Below are positions 35,676 through 45,470 of a DNA stretch of 45,680 bases, piece by piece. Position 1 is the stretch's first letter. Every line of letters starts with the position of its first letter. Source of the stretch: Cognaticolwellia sediminilitoris. Lineage in GTDB: Bacteria; Pseudomonadota; Gammaproteobacteria; Enterobacterales; Alteromonadaceae. Below the pieces are notes generated by a model that worked only from the letters and a program-made list of their open reading frames with translations, had not been told where the DNA came from and ran no database searches. Position numbers and translations under genes: made by a program. The stretch spans positions 1 through 45,680 of the forward strand of contig NBOG01000018.1 in assembly GCA_002104535.1 (NCBI GenBank). Direction: 5' to 3'.

Positions 35676-35878
35676 TTTAACCTGTGAATATTAACAATGT
35701 TGCGAACTGGTCGAATCACAATATAGTCCATTAAATTGACAATAAAATCAATGTTCATTGTGTTTTTAATGTGGTCTAATTTTGCCATTAAGTTTCCATT
35801 ACCAACATTTACGACTAGAACTAGTACATTGATAGGTTTTTCGTTGTAAATACTGAGATATTTATTGCTCCATAATGC

Positions 35879-35922
35879 CGCTTCTTACTTATTATTGATA
35901 AGCCAATAATAAGTAAGAAGCG
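35879..35922. promoter_or_regulatory. 19-bp perfect hairpin upstream of icmF
   Basis: CGCTTCTTACTTATTATTG (35879-35897) and its exact reverse complement (35904-35922) surround the loop ATAAGC. It lies 39 bases before the icmF start and 204 bases from the AraC start. No T-run follows on the plus strand. It could be an operator for the AraC protein, a leader hairpin, or an attenuator. Confidence 0.85.
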
Positions 35923-35961
35923 ATTATGACCAAGCGACTTTGATTAATAAGAGAGTATGAG

Positions 35962-38900
35962 ATGAATACTGAAAGATATCAGTTAAAAAATAAGATCCGT
36001 ATCGTTACTGCTGCATCATTATTTGATGGCCATGACGCCGCGATTAATATTATGCGTAGAATTTTGCAATCAAGTGGCGCAGAAGTTATTCATCTTGGTC
36101 ATGACCGCAGTGTTGAAGAAGTGGTAAATACTGCCATTCAAGAAGATGCAAACGCTATTGCCATGACGTCTTATCAAGGTGGTCATAACGAATACTTTAA
36201 GTATATGTACGACCTATTAAAAGAACGTGGCTGTGAGCATATTCGTATTGTTGGCGGCGGCGGTGGTGTTATTTTGCCAGATGAAATAAAAATGCTACAA
36301 GATTACGGCATTACCCGTATTTACTCACCTGATGATGGTCGTGAACTTGGTTTGCTGGGTATGATTGATGACATGCTTGAGCGTTGTGATTTTAAAACCG
36401 GCTTAGATGTTAAAAAAGATGATGTTGCTAATTTAAAGAAAGACATTCCATTACAAGATAAAAAACAAGCGATTGCCCGTTTGATCTCAGCAGCTGAAAA
36501 CGCCCCTGAAGAAAATAAAGCCGATCTTGAAAAAATACGCAAAATAGCCAAAATCAGCAAAACTCCAGTATTAGGTATAACAGGTACGGGTGGTGCAGGT
36601 AAATCTTCATTGGTTGATGAATTAATTCGCCGCTTTTTAATGGCAACCGACGACAGCAAAATCGCTATTGTGTCGGTTGACCCGTCAAAACGTAAAACGG
36701 GTGGCGCATTACTCGGTGATCGTATTCGAATGAACGCGGTAAATAACGACCGTGTTTATATGCGCTCGTTAGCAACTCGTCAGTCAAACCTAGCGTTATC
36801 AGTTTATGTTAATGACACGCTCGATATTTTAAAAGCAACAGACTTTGATTTAATCGTTTTAGAAACCTCAGGTATCGGCCAGTCAGATACAGAAATTGAA
36901 GAACATTCAGATGTTTCTTTATATGTAATGACGCCAGAATACGGCGCAGCAACGCAGCTTGAAAAAATTGATATGCTCGATTTTGCTGACATTATTGCGT
37001 TGAATAAATTCGATAAGCGTGGCGCACTAGATGCACTTCGTGATGTCAAAAAACAATATAAACGTAACCGTGGCATGTTTGAAGCGGGTGATGATGAAGT
37101 ACCGGTATACGGCACTATCGCGTCACAATTTAACGACCGTGGTATGACTGAGCTTTATAACGCGGTGATTACTGCCTTAAATACCAAAGCAAATTTAGAA
37201 ATTGCTTCAATCCTTTCAACCGAAGGTACTTTGGCTGAAAAGAGCAGTGTTATTCCAGGTAAGCGCGTACGCTACTTGTCTGAAATTTCTGAAAATAACC
37301 GTGGTTACGATGCCTGGGTTGAGCAGCAAGCAAACGTTGCGCAAAAACTTTACGGTATTCATCAAGCAATTGAAACTGCGAAAGAGAGCGGTGAAAACAG
37401 TGGTGGTGAACTAGCTCAGCAACTTGAAGCACTTTACAAGAAAGTTGAGTTAGACCTAGACCCGAAAAACAAATTGTTAATCGAGCAATGGGCTGACAAA
37501 GTTCAACGTTACAAAGACCCAGAGTTTAAATTTAAAGTTCGTAATAAAGAGCTTTCTATTGAAACCCATACTAAATCATTATCGGGCTCTGATATTCCAA
37601 AAATCAGCATGCCTAAGTATCAAGGTTGGGGCGATATTCTTAAGTGGATTTTACAAGAAAACGTACCAGGTGAATTCCCATATACCGCTGGTTTGTTCCC
37701 ATTCAAGCGTGAAGGTGAAGACCCAACACGTATGTTCGCAGGTGAAGGTGGCCCAGAGCGTACTAACCGTCGTTTTCATTATGTGTCAAAAGGTATGCCA
37801 GCTAAACGCTTGTCTACCGCGTTTGACTCGGTAACTTTATACGGTAACGATCCAGATTTACGTCCAGATATTTACGGTAAAATTGGTAATGCCGGTGTTT
37901 CAATTTGTTGTTTAGATGACGCTAAAAAACTTTATTCAGGTTTCGATTTAGCTGATGCTATGACGTCGGTATCAATGACCATTAATGGTCCTGCGCCGAT
38001 GTTATTAGGTTTCTTCTTAAATGCAGCCATTGATCAACAATGTGAGCGTTACATTACTGAGCATGGTTTAGAAAAAGAAACGCAAGCGCTAATCAATAAA
38101 ATTTATAAAGACAAAGGCTGCGAACGTCCACAATACCAAGGCGAATTACCCGATGGTAATGACGGTTTGGGCTTAATGTTATTAGGTGTTACTGGCGACC
38201 AAGTATTACCTCCAGCGATTTACCAAGAGATTAAAGCAAAAACCTTAACGTTAGTACGAGGCACAGTACAAGCCGATATCTTAAAAGAAGATCAGGCGCA
38301 AAATACTTGTATTTTCTCAACTGAATTTGCTTTACGTTTAATGGGTGATGTACAAGAGTACTTTATCGAGAAAGGCGTACGTAATTTCTACTCGGTGTCT
38401 ATTTCTGGTTACCATATTGCTGAAGCAGGCGCGAACCCAATCACGCAATTAGCATTAACGTTAGCGAACGGTTTTACTTTTGTAGAATATTACTTAAGCC
38501 GTGGCATGGATATTAACGAATTTGGTCCAAACTTATCATTTTTCTTCTCAAATGGTATTGATCCTGAGTATGCGGTAATTGGCCGTGTGGCTCGTCGTAT
38601 TTGGTCAAAAGCGATGAAGAACAAGTACGGTGCTAACGCGCGTGCACAAATGTTGAAGTACCATATTCAAACTTCAGGTCGTTCTCTGCATGCGCAAGAA
38701 ATTGACTTCAATGATATTCGAACCACGTTACAAGCCTTATACGCAATTAACGATAACTGTAACTCTTTGCACACTAATGCATATGATGAAGCGATCACCA
38801 CGCCAACAGAAGACAGTGTTCGTCGTGCCATGGCTATTCAGTTAATTATTAACCGCGAGTTAGGTTTGTCGAAAAACGAAAACCCAATTCAAGGTGCCTT

Positions 38901-39357
38901 CATAATTGAAGAGTTAACTGACTTAGTTGAAGAAGCCGTACTGACAGAGTTCGATCGTATAAACGAACGTGGCGGCGTGTTAGGTGCGATGGAAACCATG
39001 TACCAACGCAGTAAAATTCAAGAAGAGAGCTTACATTACGAACACTTAAAGCATTCAGGTGAATTCCCAATTATTGGTGTTAATACTTTCTTAAGTTCTA
39101 AAGGCTCACCAACAGTAGTACCTGAAGAAGTAATTCGTGCAACTGAAGAAGAAAAAACCTATCAAATTGATATGTTAGCTACATTGCATAAAGCCAATGA
39201 AGCACAAGTTAATGAGCTATTGAAACGTCTACAAGAAGCAGCAATCAAGCATGAGAACATATTTGAGTTGATGATGGACGCTTGTAAAGTTTGTTCATTA
39301 GGCCAAATTGTTAACTCGTTATTTGAAGTTGGCGGCCAATACCGTCGCAACATGTAA
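35962..39357 (+). CDS. icmF: Fused isobutyryl-CoA mutase with G-protein chaperone
   Basis: 1131 residues. Order: N-terminal B12-binding domain with [16 protein letters not shown] (about 21-36) and the VIHLGHDRS segment; a MeaI/ArgK-type P-loop G-protein with GTGGAGKSS (208-216), [16 protein letters not shown] and NKFDKRG; then the mutase TIM barrel with [29 protein letters not shown] and [25 protein letters not shown]. The enzyme interconverts butyryl-CoA and isobutyryl-CoA with adenosylcobalamin; some IcmFs also act on isovaleryl/pivalyl-CoA. All three parts look intact and length is normal for IcmF. It opens a plus-strand cluster, followed after 10 bases by an acyl-CoA dehydrogenase gene. 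Confidence 0.95.
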   Translation: MNTERYQLKNKIRIVTAASLFDGHDAAINIMRRILQSSGAEVIHLGHDRSVEEVVNTAIQEDANAIAMTSYQGGHNEYFKYMYDLLKERGCEHIRIVGGGGGVILPDEIKMLQDYGITRIYSPDDGRELGLLGMIDDMLERCDFKTGLDVKKDDVANLKKDIPLQDKKQAIARLISAAENAPEENKADLEKIRKIAKISKTPVLGITGTGGAGKSSLVDELIRRFLMATDDSKIAIVSVDPSKRKTGGALLGDRIRMNAVNNDRVYMRSLATRQSNLALSVYVNDTLDILKATDFDLIVLETSGIGQSDTEIEEHSDVSLYVMTPEYGAATQLEKIDMLDFADIIALNKFDKRGALDALRDVKKQYKRNRGMFEAGDDEVPVYGTIASQFNDRGMTELYNAVITALNTKANLEIASILSTEGTLAEKSSVIPGKRVRYLSEISENNRGYDAWVEQQANVAQKLYGIHQAIETAKESGENSGGELAQQLEALYKKVELDLDPKNKLLIEQWADKVQRYKDPEFKFKVRNKELSIETHTKSLSGSDIPKISMPKYQGWGDILKWILQENVPGEFPYTAGLFPFKREGEDPTRMFAGEGGPERTNRRFHYVSKGMPAKRLSTAFDSVTLYGNDPDLRPDIYGKIGNAGVSICCLDDAKKLYSGFDLADAMTSVSMTINGPAPMLLGFFLNAAIDQQCERYITEHGLEKETQALINKIYKDKGCERPQYQGELPDGNDGLGLMLLGVTGDQVLPPAIYQEIKAKTLTLVRGTVQADILKEDQAQNTCIFSTEFALRLMGDVQEYFIEKGVRNFYSVSISGYHIAEAGANPITQLALTLANGFTFVEYYLSRGMDINEFGPNLSFFFSNGIDPEYAVIGRVARRIWSKAMKNKYGANARAQMLKYHIQTSGRSLHAQEIDFNDIRTTLQALYAINDNCNSLHTNAYDEAITTPTEDSVRRAMAIQLIINRELGLSKNENPIQGAFIIEELTDLVEEAVLTEFDRINERGGVLGAMETMYQRSKIQEESLHYEHLKHSGEFPIIGVNTFLSSKGSPTVVPEEVIRATEEEKTYQIDMLATLHKANEAQVNELLKRLQEAAIKHENIFELMMDACKVCSLGQIVNSLFEVGGQYRRNM

Positions 39358-39367
39358 GGAGTAATTA

Positions 39368-41161
39368 ATGTCTGATTATCAAGCACCAATGCGTGATATG
39401 CAGTTTTTATTGCATGAAGTTTTTGACGCAGAAAATTTATGGTCAACGATGCCAGCTGTTGCTGAGTTAATTGATAAAGATACCGCTGATGCCATTTTAT
39501 CTGAAGGGGCAAAATTAACTTCAGCTGTAATTGCTCCGCTCAATCGCAATAGTGATGAACAAGGCGCTACGTGGACAAATGGTGACGTAACAACACCTGA
39601 TGGTTTTGCACAAGCTTATCAACTTTATTGTGAAGGCGGCTGGGGCGCGTTAAGTGGCGACCCAGAGCATGGCGGCATGGGGATGCCTAAAATGTTGCAA
39701 TCGTTTGTCGAGGAAATGACGCAATCTGCCTCTATTTCATTCGCGCTTTATCCAATGTTAACAGCGGGTGCCAGTTTGGCACTTTCTGCGCATGCCAGTA
39801 ATGAAATGAAGCAAACGTACTTGGAAAATATGTATTCTGGTAAGTGGGCTGGCACTATGTGTTTAACAGAGCCACATGCCGGTAGTGATTTAGGTATTAT
39901 GACCGCAAAAGCACAAGCGTTAGATGATGGTAGCTTTGCATTATCAGGCACAAAAATATTTATCACTGGTGGCGAGCAAGACTTAACTGAAAACATTATT
40001 CATTTAGTGTTGGCGAAAATACCGGGCGCACCAGAAGGCCCTCGTGGTATTTCGATGTTTGTTGTGCCTAAATTTTTGTTAAATGATGATGGCAGTTTAG
40101 GCGCTCGAAATACCGTTACTTGTGGTTCAATTGAACACAAAATGGGCATCAAAGGCTCTGCAACTTGTGTGATGAATTTTGATGGCGCTAAAGGCTTTTT
40201 AGTTGGCGAGCAAAACAAAGGCTTAAACTACATGTTCACTATGATGAACTATGAACGTTTAGGCATGGGAATTCAGGGCGTTGGTGCGGCTGAAACTTCT
40301 TATCAACAAGCCGCTGAATATGCTAGCGAGCGTATTCAAGGTCGCAGTGCTACTGGCGCGCAATCACCTGATAAAAAAGCTGATTCAATAATTGTTCATC
40401 CTGATGTGCGTAAAATGCTGTTAACAATGAGGTCACTTAACGAAGGCGGCCGTTGTTTCTCTACTTATGTAGCCAAGCAACTCGACATTGTTAAATTCTC
40501 GGATGATAACCAAGCAAAACAAAACGCTGAGCAATTAGTGGCATTATTAACACCTGTAGCAAAAGCCTTTATGACAGATATGGCTTTTGAAAGCTGTGGA
40601 TTAGGTCAAATGGTTTTTGGTGGTCATGGCTATGTGCGTGAATGGGGACAAGAACAGTTGGTTCGTGATGTTCGCATTGCACAAATCTATGAAGGCACTA
40701 ACGGTATTCAAGCTTTAGACTTGCTTGGCCGTAAAGTTGTCGCTAACAAAGGGCAATTTTTTCAGTTGTACTTTGATGAAATCACAGCCTTTATAGACAA
40801 AAATGCTGAGAATGAAGCGTTGAATAATTTTGTCCAGCCTTTAGCTGGCGCATTAGCAAAATTAAAAGCCGTGACTGAGTTAATTCTTACAGAGCAAAGT
40901 CGTGATAAAAATATGGTCGGCGCTTCGGCAACTGATTATTTAGCCGCATTTGGTTTAGTAAGTTATAGCTATATGTGGGCGTTGATGGCAGAAAAAGCTA
41001 CAGCACAAGCTACAGAAGATTTCTATCAAGCAAAATTATATGTTGGAGATTTTTTCATTGCACGTATATTGCCAAGAATTGATGGTCATATTGCTGCGAT
41101 TGAAGCCGGCAGTAAAAGTTTGATGACAATGCCAGAAGGTTTATTTAACTATAATCATTAA
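39368..41161 (+). CDS. Acyl-CoA dehydrogenase, long C-terminal-domain type
   Basis: 597 residues, typical of the FadE-type dehydrogenases with an extra C-terminal helical domain. Visible: SGDPEHGGMGMPKMLQSFVEEM, the substrate/FAD segment GTMCLTEPHAGSDLGIMTAKAQ, TKIFITGGEQDLTEN, and the catalytic glutamate in RIAQIYEGTNGIQALDLLGRKVV. It oxidises an acyl-CoA to the 2-enoyl-CoA and passes electrons to ETF. Which acyl-CoA cannot be read from sequence; linkage to icmF 10 bases upstream suggests butyryl-, isobutyryl- or isovaleryl-CoA (inference). GGAG upstream of ATG 39368 is good. Confidence 0.92.
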   Translation: MSDYQAPMRDMQFLLHEVFDAENLWSTMPAVAELIDKDTADAILSEGAKLTSAVIAPLNRNSDEQGATWTNGDVTTPDGFAQAYQLYCEGGWGALSGDPEHGGMGMPKMLQSFVEEMTQSASISFALYPMLTAGASLALSAHASNEMKQTYLENMYSGKWAGTMCLTEPHAGSDLGIMTAKAQALDDGSFALSGTKIFITGGEQDLTENIIHLVLAKIPGAPEGPRGISMFVVPKFLLNDDGSLGARNTVTCGSIEHKMGIKGSATCVMNFDGAKGFLVGEQNKGLNYMFTMMNYERLGMGIQGVGAAETSYQQAAEYASERIQGRSATGAQSPDKKADSIIVHPDVRKMLLTMRSLNEGGRCFSTYVAKQLDIVKFSDDNQAKQNAEQLVALLTPVAKAFMTDMAFESCGLGQMVFGGHGYVREWGQEQLVRDVRIAQIYEGTNGIQALDLLGRKVVANKGQFFQLYFDEITAFIDKNAENEALNNFVQPLAGALAKLKAVTELILTEQSRDKNMVGASATDYLAAFGLVSYSYMWALMAEKATAQATEDFYQAKLYVGDFFIARILPRIDGHIAAIEAGSKSLMTMPEGLFNYNH

Positions 41162-41303
41162 TGGAATAATCATTAACTGATTCATCATTACTTATTTATC
41201 ATAAGGTTAGCGGTGGAGCAAGACTAAAGTCTACTGGTGTTAATAGCTCAAGTATTGAATGCTAGCTAATCCCAGAACAACAACGTTTTGAAAGCTACTT
41301 TGA

Positions 41304-41338
41304 TATCAGCTAAAGCTACTTTTTGGCTTTAGCTGATA
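41304..41338 (+). promoter_or_regulatory. 13-bp perfect hairpin before the acuI-type gene
   Basis: TATCAGCTAAAGC (41304-41316) pairs exactly with GCTTTAGCTGATA (41326-41338), with the 9-base loop TACTTTTTG. It ends 26 bases before ATG 41365. No T-run follows, so a standard terminator is unlikely; a processing or regulatory hairpin is more plausible. Confidence 0.7.
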
Positions 41339-41364
41339 ACTTTAAATATTGTGAGGATTATTAC

Positions 41365-42378
41365 ATGTCGACCGTCCCAGAAAAATTCAAAGCATTTCGT
41401 ATTCACAAAAATGATAAAACTATTTCTAGTGGTTTTGAGCAAATAAGTCTTGATGACTTAACTGCTGGCGAAGTGGTGATTAAAGTTGCCTATTCCGATA
41501 TTAATTACAAAGACGCTTTAGCGGCAACGGGTAAAGGGCGTATTTTAAGAACTTATCCGTTGGTTGGCGGCATTGACTTATCCGGTGTCGTTATTAGTTC
41601 AGAAGATTCACGCTTTCATGCCGGCGATAAAGTATTGGTATGCGGCGCACAATTATCAGAGCTATACGATGGCGGTTATAGCGAATATGCTCGCGTTAAG
41701 GCCGACTCATTAGTGAATCTGCCAGTGGGCATGAGTTTACGAGATGTTATGGCCTTAGGAACTGCCGGTTATACCGCAGCTCTAGCGATACAGCGTATGG
41801 AAGATAATGGCCAAATACCAGAGCGTGGCCCGATAGTTGTCACTGGCGCTACCGGTGGTGTAGGTAGTTTTTCTATCAATATGCTCGCTAATATTGGTTA
41901 CGAAGTTATTGCTTTTACCGGCAAAACAGAACAAGAACCGTATTTAAAGGCACTTGGTGCTAGTCAGTTAATTAATCGTAATGATATTGAAATGGGTACG
42001 AAACCTCTAGAGACTGCTCAGTGGGGCGGTGCTATTGATAATGTTGGTGGCGATACCTTAGCGTGGCTGACAAGAACTACAAATGTTTGGGGTAATATTG
42101 CGTCAATAGGCTTAGCTGGTGGTTTTAAACTTGAGTCAACGGTGATGCCATTTATTTTACGTGGTGTTAGCTTACTTGGGATAAACTCAGTTGAAATGCC
42201 TTTGTCAGTCAGAGCACAAGGTTGGAAACGATTAGCCAGTGATTTAAAACCGACGCAATTAGACTTGATCGCACCAACGACCATTAAGTTTGCAGAATTG
42301 CCAAATGCTTTTGATGCTTATGTCGATGGAACTGTCACGGGAAGAACCGTGGTGGAAATTGATGCAAGTTTAGATTAA
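41365..42378 (+). CDS. acuI: Acrylyl-CoA reductase-type oxidoreductase (YhdH/AcuI family)
   Basis: 337 residues from ATG 41365, with GAGG (41353-41356) 8 bases upstream; an upstream in-frame start at 41323 has no such site. Medium-chain reductase fold: SDINYKDALAATGKGRILRTYPLVGGIDLSGVV near the N-terminus, GTAGYTAALAIQRME and the nucleotide loop VVTGATGGVGSFSINMLANIGY in the middle. These match the YhdH/AcuI group that reduces acrylyl-CoA to propionyl-CoA with NADPH. It lacks zinc ligands. In context it may reduce acrylyl-CoA or methacrylyl-CoA-type enoyl-CoAs; the gene lies 203 bases after the dehydrogenase, with a perfect hairpin in the gap. Confidence 0.85.
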   Translation: MSTVPEKFKAFRIHKNDKTISSGFEQISLDDLTAGEVVIKVAYSDINYKDALAATGKGRILRTYPLVGGIDLSGVVISSEDSRFHAGDKVLVCGAQLSELYDGGYSEYARVKADSLVNLPVGMSLRDVMALGTAGYTAALAIQRMEDNGQIPERGPIVVTGATGGVGSFSINMLANIGYEVIAFTGKTEQEPYLKALGASQLINRNDIEMGTKPLETAQWGGAIDNVGGDTLAWLTRTTNVWGNIASIGLAGGFKLESTVMPFILRGVSLLGINSVEMPLSVRAQGWKRLASDLKPTQLDLIAPTTIKFAELPNAFDAYVDGTVTGRTVVEIDASLD

Positions 42379-42423
42379 AAAACTCAACGATAATTAACCC
42401 ACTATTTACTAAGAGCGCGATAG

Positions 42424-43551
42424 ATGTCAGTAGTTTTATTTGAAGAAATATCAACTGAAAGTAATAAAAAAATAGCGCTAGCAGAGTTAAACTCTCCTGG
42501 GTCACTTAATGCATTAAATATTGAGATGATTGAATTGCTGACAGCTCAATTAGCGCTTTGGCAAAGTGATGACAATATTGCCATGGTGATATTACAAGGG
42601 GCAGGTGATAAAGCCTTTTGTGCTGGTGGCGATGTCGTAAGTTTGTACCATTCGTTATCAGCGCAGCGTAAATCACAGGATTTGCATAAATCAGTTAGCC
42701 TTGATGACGAAGCTGTCCGTAATAATCTAGCTTATGATTTCTTTTCTAAAGAGTATTATCTCGACCAACTTATTCATAATTATACTAAACCCATCATGGT
42801 TTGGGGTAATGGTTATATTATAGGTGGTGGTATTGGCCTGTTTTCTGGCGCTAGCCATAGAGTAGTGACAGAAAAAAGTTTATTAGCCATGCCAGAAATT
42901 ACTATTGGACTGTATCCTGACGTGGGCGCGAGTTGGTTTCTAAATAAAGCGCCATCAAACATTGGTTTGTTTTTAGGTATGACCGGTGCGATGTTCAATG
43001 CTAGTGACGCTAAATATATAGGCTTAGCTGATGTTATTGTGCGCAGTACAGACCATCAAGCGATTTTAGCGAGACTATTAACCACTCCTTGGCAGGGAAA
43101 TATAGAAAATGCAGCATTACTTTCACAAGTGTTAGCTGAGTTTTCTGGTGATTTTGACATTGAAATCGAATCAAAGGTACAGCAAAATGAGGCACTTATT
43201 TCAACATTGACTGATTTTGATAACGGTACTGATGTTTATAACGCTATTCTCAATCAAGAGTTTGATGATAAATGGTTACAAAGCGCTCAAAAGAAATTGA
43301 AAAATGGCAGCCCGTTATCGGCAATGCTTATTTTCAGGCAACTAACCTTGAGTAAGCATTTAAGTTTAGCAGCATGTTTTGCAAGTGAATTGAATTTAAG
43401 TCTACGTTGTTGTCAGTTTCCTGAGTTTTCAGAAGGTGTCAGAGCGTTACTGGTAGATAAAGATAAAAGTCCAAACTGGCACTATGACAATATCGGCGAA
43501 ATAGCAGATAGTACTTTGGACTGGTTTTTTTCCCCGTTTGATCATAGTTAA
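42424..43551 (+). CDS. Enoyl-CoA hydratase/isomerase family, 3-hydroxyisobutyryl-CoA hydrolase-like
   Basis: 375 residues, longer than a simple hydratase and typical of the HIBCH-type subfamily. The crotonase motifs are DKAFCAGGDVVSLYHSL (oxyanion hole), the long GNGYIIGGGIGLFSGASHRVVTEKSLLAMPEITIGLYPDVGASWFLNK segment, and a C-terminal helical extension. MPEITIGLYPDVG is the mark of 3-hydroxyisobutyryl-CoA hydrolases. It would release 3-hydroxyisobutyrate from its CoA ester in valine-type degradation, and possibly act on 3-hydroxypropionyl-CoA. It follows acuI after 45 bases. A heptamer repeat begins inside its stop codon region. Confidence 0.85.
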   Translation: MSVVLFEEISTESNKKIALAELNSPGSLNALNIEMIELLTAQLALWQSDDNIAMVILQGAGDKAFCAGGDVVSLYHSLSAQRKSQDLHKSVSLDDEAVRNNLAYDFFSKEYYLDQLIHNYTKPIMVWGNGYIIGGGIGLFSGASHRVVTEKSLLAMPEITIGLYPDVGASWFLNKAPSNIGLFLGMTGAMFNASDAKYIGLADVIVRSTDHQAILARLLTTPWQGNIENAALLSQVLAEFSGDFDIEIESKVQQNEALISTLTDFDNGTDVYNAILNQEFDDKWLQSAQKKLKNGSPLSAMLIFRQLTLSKHLSLAACFASELNLSLRCCQFPEFSEGVRALLVDKDKSPNWHYDNIGEIADSTLDWFFSPFDHS

Positions 43552-43578
43552 TAGTTAATAGTTAATAGTTAATAGTTA
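43544..43578. repeat. Heptamer tandem array, 5 x ATAGTTA
   Basis: Five exact 7-base units begin inside the last codons of the hydrolase gene (its TAA stop is 43549-43551) and run into the intergenic gap. The unit, read as TAATAGT, shares 5 of 7 positions with the TGATAGC unit of the 9885-9975 array. Confidence 0.9.
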
Positions 43579-43638
43579 AAAATTTAAAATCTCAGGTGAA
43601 TCAAATTCGCTGGGTAAAATGAAATTAAAGGATAAAAA

Positions 43639-44400
43639 ATGAATTTAAAAGATAAAACAATCGTTGTAACTGGTGGTGGTCAAGGTTTAGGCCGTGCTAT
43701 GGCACTAAATTTAGCAAGCTCTGGTGCAAAGCTAGCGTTAATCGACCTAAACGAAGAACAACTACAAACAACTGTTAGCTTGATTGAAGAAGCGGGTTCT
43801 CAAGCTAAGTATTATTTGGCTAATGTTACTAATGAAAGTGAAGTTGAAGCTACATTTGCTAAAATAAATGATGACTTTTCAGGTATAGATGGCCTGATCA
43901 ATAATGCCGGAATTTTACGAGATGGTATGTTTGTTAAAGCCAAAGACGGTGTTGTAAGTAAAAAAATGTCGTTGGATCAATTTCAATCAGTGATTGATGT
44001 CAACTTAACGGGTGTATTTCTATGTGGTCGTGAAGCGGCTGTTCACATGATTGAAGGCAAACGCAAAGGCGTTATTATCAATATGTCTTCGATTGCCCGG
44101 GGCGGTAATATGGGCCAAACTAACTACGCTGCTTCAAAAGCAGGTGTAGTTGCAATGACCGTAACTTGGGCTAGAGAGCTTGGTCGTCACGGAATTCGTG
44201 TGGGTGCTATTGCTCCAGGTGTTATCCGCACGGCAATGACTGATGCTATGAAACCTGAAATGCGTTCACGCTTAGAGAGCATGAAACCGGTAGGTCGATT
44301 AGGTGAAGCGGATGAAATTGCTCACACTGTTAACTACATAATGGAAAATGAATTCTTTACTGGTCGGGTAGTTGAAATTGACGGCGGTCTTTGCATGTAA
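43639..44400 (+). CDS. Short-chain dehydrogenase/reductase
   Basis: 253 residues of the classical SDR family. Nucleotide loop TGGGQGLGRAMA near residues 12-23, NNAG at the usual place (LINNAGILRDG), and the catalytic Ser-Tyr-Lys set in NMSSIARGGNMGQTNYAASKAGVVA. The C-terminal EIDGGLCM end is common in FabG-like enzymes. An acidic residue after strand 2 (ALIDLNE) suggests NAD(H). The substrate is unknown: a 3-hydroxyacyl(-CoA) is likely from the cluster context. AAAGGA lies upstream of ATG 43639. A terminator follows, closing the icmF cluster. Confidence 0.9.
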   Translation: MNLKDKTIVVTGGGQGLGRAMALNLASSGAKLALIDLNEEQLQTTVSLIEEAGSQAKYYLANVTNESEVEATFAKINDDFSGIDGLINNAGILRDGMFVKAKDGVVSKKMSLDQFQSVIDVNLTGVFLCGREAAVHMIEGKRKGVIINMSSIARGGNMGQTNYAASKAGVVAMTVTWARELGRHGIRVGAIAPGVIRTAMTDAMKPEMRSRLESMKPVGRLGEADEIAHTVNYIMENEFFTGRVVEIDGGLCM

Positions 44401-44440
44401 TTGCGAGCCAATGTAGCTTAAGATTATACTAGGAAATTAT

Positions 44441-44464
44441 AAAGACGAGTTATCTCGTCTTTTC
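44441..44464 (+). terminator. Terminator after the SDR gene
   Basis: AAAGACGAG (44441-44449) pairs perfectly with CTCGTCTTT (44454-44462) around TTAT, then a short T-run. It separates the icmF cluster from gmhB. Confidence 0.85.
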
Positions 44465-44496
44465 ATATTTGGCATTAGCAATATAAGTAGGGTGAA

Positions 44497-45045
44497 ATGA
44501 ACAAAGCACTATTTCTTGATAGAGATGGCATTATCAATATCGATCATGGCTATGTACATAAAATAGAAGACTTTGAATTTGTTGATGGCATATTTGATTT
44601 ATGTCGATTGGCGGTAGCGAAGGGTTATCAAATTTTCGTCATCACTAACCAAGCAGGTATTGCTCGAGGCTTTTATGACAAAACTACATTCGAAAAATTG
44701 TCACAATGGATGGTTAATGCATTTGCCGAGCAAGGTATCACTATTGCTAAAGTTTACTATTGCCCACATCATCCATCAAAAGGTGTCAACGAATTTGTTA
44801 AGTCGTGTGATTGTCGTAAACCGGCACCGGGTATGATTTTAAAAGCAGAAGAAGAGTTTTCTGTAGATCTTCCTAACAGCGTTTTTGTCGGAGATAAAGT
44901 TTCAGATATGCAGGCAGCTATTAATGCTGGCATAGAATGTAGAATTTTATTAGATAGTCGCTATACTAAAGAATCCCTCAATGAACAACTTGAGGGTGTA
45001 ATCAGGATCACTAAGCTCGAACAGGCAAATAAATTGCTCAACTAG
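44497..45045 (+). CDS. gmhB: D-glycero-beta-D-manno-heptose 1,7-bisphosphate 7-phosphatase
   Basis: 182 residues, typical GmhB length. HAD motif I is LDRDG with Asp8 and Asp10, motif II is VITNQAGIARGFY, and the zinc loop is CPHHPSKGVNEF...CDCRKPAPG with Cys89, His91, Cys104 and Cys106. Motif IV is FVGDKVSDMQAA. The enzyme removes the 7-phosphate in the ADP-heptose pathway for LPS core. GGGTG upstream of ATG 44497 is usable. It is the last protein gene before the rRNA operon. No terminator is seen after it, and the rRNA promoters follow in the next 250 bases. Confidence 0.95.
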   Translation: MNKALFLDRDGIINIDHGYVHKIEDFEFVDGIFDLCRLAVAKGYQIFVITNQAGIARGFYDKTTFEKLSQWMVNAFAEQGITIAKVYYCPHHPSKGVNEFVKSCDCRKPAPGMILKAEEEFSVDLPNSVFVGDKVSDMQAAINAGIECRILLDSRYTKESLNEQLEGVIRITKLEQANKLLN

Positions 45046-45117
45046 AGTCATTAATAATCACTTTGTATAAATAAAGAGCAAACAAACACATTTAGGTCAA
45101 TTAAATGCTTTTAGCGG

Positions 45118-45145
45118 TTGACGCGAGGCGATAAATCTCTAAAAT
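45118..45145 (+). promoter_or_regulatory. rRNA operon promoter P1 (candidate)
   Basis: TTGACG (45118-45123), 16-base spacer, TAAAAT (45140-45145), followed by GCGCTCC, a GC-rich start-site region as in stable-RNA promoters. An A/T-rich stretch precedes it. Confidence 0.6.
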
Positions 45146-45254
45146 GCGCTCCACTTCTTCGGGACAAGTCGAAGAGGCGGTTTTAATAAGTTATCTCATT
45201 CAGTTTAGGCTGATTTAGTTAACTTAACGTTTCAAAGTGAAGTTTTGAATCTTC

Positions 45255-45315
45255 TGAAAAGAAAGTTTAAAAAGTTTCAAAAAAGCGTTGACATTAAAAC
45301 TGAGTTGCGTAGAAT
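45255..45315 (+). promoter_or_regulatory. rRNA operon promoter P2 with UP element
   Basis: A consensus -35 TTGACA (45288-45293), 16-base spacer, -10 TAGAAT (45310-45315), followed by ACGCATCTCGC, a discriminator rich in C and G. The A/T-rich stretch 45255-45286 is a good UP element. Transcription should start near 45322. Confidence 0.85.
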
Positions 45316-45405
45316 ACGCATCTCGCTTCGGGTAAGGCCTGCAGCAACGAATTACTTCACGGTATAGAGCGAATGAGATTCTTACCGATATCTTCTTTGA
45401 AGATA

Positions 45406-45417
45406 TGTTCTTTAACA
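45406..45417 (+). promoter_or_regulatory. boxA antitermination element of the rRNA leader
   Basis: TGTTCTTTAACA matches the boxA consensus TGCTCTTTAACA at one change. The sequence after it, through TTTGTGTGGACACTC, resembles the E. coli rRNA leader. NusB/NusE would bind here. Confidence 0.88.
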
Positions 45418-45470
45418 ATTAGTTATCATGCAATTTGTGTGGACACTCACATTAACGTTGATTTTACATA

